Assembly: GCA_964478075.1 (NCBI GenBank)
Contig: CAYZGO010000064.1
Span: forward strand, 1 to 8,508
DNA length: 8,508 nucleotides
Direction: 5' to 3'
Source: DAOUEX01 sp034430235
GTDB lineage: Bacteria; Chloroflexota; Anaerolineae; UBA2200
Shown: positions 6,104 to 8,508 of the stretch, one piece after another
How positions within the stretch are numbered: position 1 is the first letter of the stretch
How the letters are laid out: each line of letters opens with the position of its first letter
The notes under the pieces: model-generated
What the model was told of the DNA's origin: nothing
Seen by the model: the letters and a program-made list of their open reading frames with translations, nothing else
Databases searched by the model: none
Position numbers and translations under genes: made by a program

Positions 6104-7527
6104 ATGTGGGACACAATTAGGAGTTTCCTGTCGTGGTTTGCGTTTTTGGAAGCGCCTATAATGATGTCGATTATCTTCGTTATTGTTAACTTGGCCCTTA
6201 GGATGAAACCCGGCAAAGCTATCAGATCTGCATTGTTGTATGGCGTAGGCCTCTTCGGCCTTCTGACCTTCACCGGCATATTCGCAAATACCATTGCTCC
6301 GTTAAGCCAAGCGCTGGTTGAGAGAACCGGCGTTCAAATGACAGCCATAGACTACGGCATCGGAATTGTAGGTGTGATCCTTAGCAACCCAAGCGTTATG
6401 CTTGCGATTCCTATAGGTATCGCACTTAACGTGGTGCTGTTGATGCTTGGGTGGACCAAGACGATGGATTTGGATATATTTAACATTCTGATCTTCTGGG
6501 GAGCACCCTTCATACTCGTTCTGGTGGATACAGGCAGCATCATACTTGCAACCATAGCTTGTATCCTTACGGGGGCTATTACATTGAAGCTAGCTGATTG
6601 GTCAGCGCCATATATACATAAGGCCTTACCGCAATACAAGGGGTTGTCATTCCCTCATCTGAATGCGGTCTTTTGGCCTCCACTCGCGCTCTACATCAAC
6701 AAGTTCTTCGATGCCATCCCTGGATTTAAGGATTGGAATCTAGATGCAGACGGCATCCGGAAACGTCTAGGGGTTATAGGTGACCCAATCATTATTGGGC
6801 TTGTAGTGGGGGCGCTGCTAGCCTTTCTAGCCGGTAAGGACCTGAAGGATATTTTGGTCACTGGCCTTTCGCTAGGTGCAGCAATACACTTCATCCCTAC
6901 CATGATTGGCGTTCTGATGGAAGGTCTGAATGCCACTTCAACGGTGTTGGGCAATTGGGTGAAGGCGCGCTATCCCAAGCGAGAAATATACATTGGATTG
7001 GATGCGGTTCTGACTGTAGGCCATCCCGAAACACTGGCAGCAGGACTGTTGCTAGTACCCCTTTGGGTTCTATTGGGGATAATCCTCCCTGGCAACACAA
7101 CCTTGCCATTTGGCANNNNNNNNNNNNNNNNNNNNNNNNNNNNNNNNNNNNNNNNNNNNNNNNNNNNNNNNNNNNNNNNNNNNNNNNNNNNNNNNNNNNN
7201 NNNNNNNNNNNNNNNCTTTGGGTTCTATTGGGGATAATCCTCCCTGGCAACACAACCTTGCCATTTGGCATGTTGGCTACCGCATATATCACCATATGCT
7301 TGGTTATGCCATTCTTTAGGATGAACGTTCTTAGAGGCGTGATCATGGGCCTTGTGATTTTCGCCATAAACCTGTATCTAGCCTCTATGGCTGCGCCTTA
7401 CTATACGGCGGTAGCCGCAGCGGGTGAACTTCCCATGGGTGCCAGCCAAGTTACTATTGCCTGCTGTCCACTCTGGGCCCTTGCAGTTCCATTCTTCAGA
7501 TTCATAGCCGGCATCTTTGGGCTTTAG
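6104..7527 (+). CDS. PTS EIIC membrane component, galactitol (GatC-like) type, copy 2 (interrupted by assembly gap)
   Basis: A second GatC-like permease that starts at ATG 6104 with AAGGAGG at 6091-6097. As written, the frame is broken by 100 N at 7116-7215. Removing the N and one of the two identical 55-base flanks restores a single 422-codon frame ending at TAG 7525-7527, so the gene is probably intact. It is one residue shorter than copy 1. Differences from copy 1 include Gly16 to Glu and Met19 to Ile in the first membrane segment, HLSSVFWAPFALY to HLNAVFWPPLALY, Asp212 to Asn, ALVLG to GLVVG, FGKLA to FGMLA and a changed segment near the C-terminus (AQAGGFSMMG to AAAGELPMG). GHPET and NPSVM are unchanged. 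The changes cluster, leaving long stretches identical to copy 1. Either two similar permeases share one EIIB, or one copy is redundant. Confidence 0.85.
7061..7115 (+). repeat. 55-base contig-end overlap, left flank of the gap
   Basis: These 55 bases, ending TTGCCATTTGGCA directly before the N run, are identical to 7216-7270. Copy 1 of EIIC has the sequence once, so the repeat is an assembly effect. Confidence 0.95.
7116..7215. other. Assembly gap of 100 N
   Basis: Exactly 100 N, the conventional length for a gap of unknown size. The exact 55-base overlap of its flanks and the restored EIIC frame imply that the true gap is minus 55 bases, with no missing sequence. A longer real insert cannot be ruled out from the window alone. 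Confidence 0.97.
7216..7270 (+). repeat. 55-base contig-end overlap, right flank of the gap
   Basis: Identical to 7061-7115. The length of 55 equals a common k-mer setting of de Bruijn assemblers, at which contigs around a repeat end with a k-sized shared sequence. Confidence 0.95.
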
Positions 7528-7578
7528 AAGCAAAGCAGTTGCGGGGGGACAAAAGGTACCTGGAAACAGGATCACGTC

Positions 7579-7872
7579 ATGAAAAAGAAGACGATTTTAC
7601 TCGTATGCGCAGCTGGGTTTGCGACAACTTCAATGATGAAGTATCAGATTGAAGGCGCACTAGAAGAACGTGGGATTGACGTAGACATCAAGACTACAAC
7701 AGTGCCGAAGATTCCGTATTTCTTGGATCAAGCGGATCTAATAGTGACATCGCTATCCCTGAAAGAAGATGATTATGATATCCCTGTTATCAATGGGATC
7801 GCTCTTCTTACGGGAATGGGATCAGATGTCATAGAGGAGATTATTGAGAAACTAGACCTCGAAGCAAGCTGA
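7579..7872 (+). CDS. PTS EIIB component, galactitol (GatB-like) type
   Basis: A 97-aa soluble phosphocarrier that accepts phosphate from EIIA on Cys10 and passes it to the substrate bound in EIIC. The N-terminal strand KKTILLVCAAGFATTSMM has the cysteine and glycine/threonine-rich loop expected of the lactose/galactitol-type EIIB fold. Later parts (ADLIVTS, IPVINGIALLTGMG) match the second half of GatB-like proteins, and the length is typical. An AGGA element lies 7 bases before ATG 7579. It sits 51 bases after EIIC copy 2 and is the only complete EIIB in the window, so it probably serves both EIIC copies. It is the last clear gene of the operon. Confidence 0.9.
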   Translation: MKKKTILLVCAAGFATTSMMKYQIEGALEERGIDVDIKTTTVPKIPYFLDQADLIVTSLSLKEDDYDIPVINGIALLTGMGSDVIEEIIEKLDLEAS

Positions 7873-7873
7873 T

Positions 7874-7907
7874 CTGGAACGTCTAGTCCCACACGCACCT
7901 AGACCAG
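7874..7907 (+). other. Stem-loop just downstream of EIIB
   Basis: GTCTAG (7881-7886) pairs with CTAGAC (7899-7904) around a 12-base loop, with a possible outer CTG/CAG pair at 7874-7876 and 7905-7907. No T run follows, so it is at most a weak or factor-dependent end signal for the operon. Confidence 0.25.
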
Positions 7908-8003
7908 TCTCGAATGGGTATCGCCAGGTGATGTCATCTATCGGTCCGCCTGATTCACAACTTGGTGGAGGCCCGGCATAACTTGTCGCGTAGTGCGATA
8001 TAA

Positions 8004-8119
8004 ATGGCAGCTCAGTACATTTGGAGTACTCTCCAGAGTCAAGATAGCGCGGCTAGCGTAATTGCCTGCTTGTCGATTGCTGTACCGAATCGTATGTACT
8101 CTATCGGCTGAGCTGCCAT
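8004..8119. repeat. Inverted repeat with mirrored ATG starts
   Basis: ATGGCAGCTCAG (8004-8015) and CTGAGCTGCCAT (8108-8119) are perfect inverted copies, 92 bases apart. The similarity continues as GTACAT (8015-8020) against ATGTAC (8094-8099) after a 9-base insertion in the right arm. Each arm carries an ATG that opens into the repeat, giving MAAQ on both strands. Confidence 0.6.
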
Positions 8120-8122
8120 CAT
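8039..8122 (-). CDS. Short 27-codon ORF with a strong ribosome site, possible truncated gene or leader peptide
   Basis: On the minus strand, GAAGGAGG lies 4 to 7 bases before a double ATG (8122 and 8119). The frame encodes MMAAQPIEYIRFGTAIDKQ and ends in ITLAALS at TGA (8041-8039). The product is not recognised. The excellent ribosome site argues that a real start existed here, but the early stop implies either a broken gene or a short peptide. It is the only such signal on this strand with a structured leader upstream. Confidence 0.25.
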   Translation of the reverse strand: MMAAQPIEYIRFGTAIDKQAITLAALS

Positions 8123-8138
8123 TCCTCCTTCTCTGTAA

Positions 8139-8188
8139 ACAGCGACTTCCCTTGCAAAGGGGGGTGAAGCTGTGACAGAAAACCCCCT
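8139..8188 (-). other. Competing hairpins upstream of the short minus-strand ORF
   Basis: ACAGC (8139-8143) can pair with GCTGT (8169-8173), with inner TTC/GAA and CCTT/AAGG pairs. Alternatively AGGGGG (8158-8163) can pair with CCCCCT (8183-8188). The two structures exclude each other. On the minus strand they lie directly before the ribosome site of the 27-codon ORF. No known riboswitch core was recognised. Confidence 0.25.
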
Positions 8189-8508
8189 AGCAGAAGCCAA
8201 CAGCCGTGATTGTGAGTGCACAAGGCCCGGCCTTCCAGACCATGGTTGGCATGGGTACGCAGCGAAGCAAACACGGCGCCGGAGTTTGGCTGCTCCCCAT
8301 TTAAAAGTTATTCAGCCCATAACTCGGTAGCTCCACAGCAAACCGTCGTCATGTGCACCACCTTTCAATAAATGCTTTGGTAGCCTTTAAAGGGCGTCCT
8401 CTGCCAAGTGCGACACCGCCCGCGGCCGTGATTGGTCTCTGGTCAGCTCCAACTGTGCTCTTTCCCCGTTACCGGCCACGCCTCGGTAGTTCTGCCTTGC
8501 CCGTAGCC

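Larger units (their letters stand above)
6076..7695 (+). repeat. Tandem duplication, right copy (EIIC plus 5' end of EIIB)
   Basis: This is the second copy of the unit described at 4607-6073. It is longer in this window only because it contains 100 N and a repeated 55-base contig end. After 7695 the EIIB sequence continues to its natural end, so the right-hand EIIB is the original complete 3' end. Confidence 0.9.
7873..8508. other. Gene-poor region downstream of the PTS operon
   Basis: No solid gene is seen in these 636 bases. The stretch contains a stem-loop just after EIIB, a 12-base inverted repeat (8004-8119), competing hairpins (8139-8188), a 13-base near-palindrome AAGGCCCGGCCTT (8223-8235), and two very short minus-strand frames with good ribosome sites: 27 codons from 8122 and 14 codons from 8352. 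A minus-strand frame also enters from the right edge and stops near 8391 without a recognisable product. The pattern suggests decayed genes, or the leader of something lost. Confidence 0.45.

Noticed and set aside
4401..8001. The 11-base match TAGTGCGATAT at 4401 and 7991
   Set aside because: Several 11-base matches are expected by chance in a window of this size.
8308..8352. A 14-codon minus-strand frame (MTTVCCGATELWAE) with an AAAGGTGG site before its ATG
   Set aside because: The ribosome site is good but the frame is too short, and no continuation was recognised.
8392..8508. A minus-strand open frame of about 38 codons entering from the right edge (ends HLAEDAL)
   Set aside because: It lacks any recognisable motif and is cut by the window edge, so it cannot be told from chance.
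1..8508. CRISPR arrays, tRNA or rRNA genes, insertion sequences, defence systems
   Set aside because: No regularly spaced repeats, tRNA-like arms, rRNA signatures, transposase-like frames or defence-type proteins were seen.

Overview
The window looks like a piece of a bacterial, probably Bacillota (Firmicutes), chromosome. It comes from a draft or metagenome assembly, since it contains a scaffold gap of exactly 100 N. The Bacillota guess rests on strong AAGGAGG-type ribosome binding sites, a PRD-type PTS regulator with fused EIIB- and EIIA-like domains, and a galactitol-type phosphotransferase (PTS) operon. No rRNA or other taxonomic marker is present, so the assignment is an inference.

Layout, left to right: (1) positions 1-134 are the 3' end of a YggS/YlmE-family pyridoxal-phosphate protein, with a weak terminator-like hairpin over its stop. 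(2) Positions 135-472 hold no convincing gene but carry a good sigma-70/sigma-A type promoter (TTGACT-N17-TATACT) and a 16-bp dyad. (3) Positions 473-2584 encode a 703-aa transcription regulator (two HTH domains, two PRDs, EIIB-like and EIIA-like domains). (4) A consensus promoter at 2687-2715 precedes a catabolic cluster: a GatA-like EIIA (2732-3226), a remnant of a second aldolase-type gene (3265-3405), a divergent class II ketose-bisphosphate aldolase (3477-4376), and then a tandemly duplicated EIIC-EIIB block. The block reads EIIC copy 1 (4635-5906), a 40-codon truncated EIIB (5957-6079), EIIC copy 2 (6104-7527, interrupted by the N gap) and full-length EIIB (7579-7872). (5) Positions 7873-8508 have no solid gene. 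They hold several inverted repeats and short minus-strand ORFs with good ribosome binding sites, which look like gene debris or a structured leader.

Likely joint function: the regulator senses PTS phosphorylation and controls uptake of a hexitol or related sugar. EIIA passes phosphate from HPr to EIIB (Cys10), and EIIC moves and phosphorylates the substrate. The aldolase is expected to cleave a downstream ketose (bis)phosphate. No polyol-phosphate dehydrogenase, kinase or isomerase lies in the window, so the substrate cannot be named.

The most notable points are the EIIC-EIIB tandem duplication, with its truncated EIIB and mosaic pattern of identity; an aldolase lacking several usual active-site residues; and clear evidence that the N gap is an unmerged 55-bp contig overlap, so that EIIC copy 2 is probably intact.
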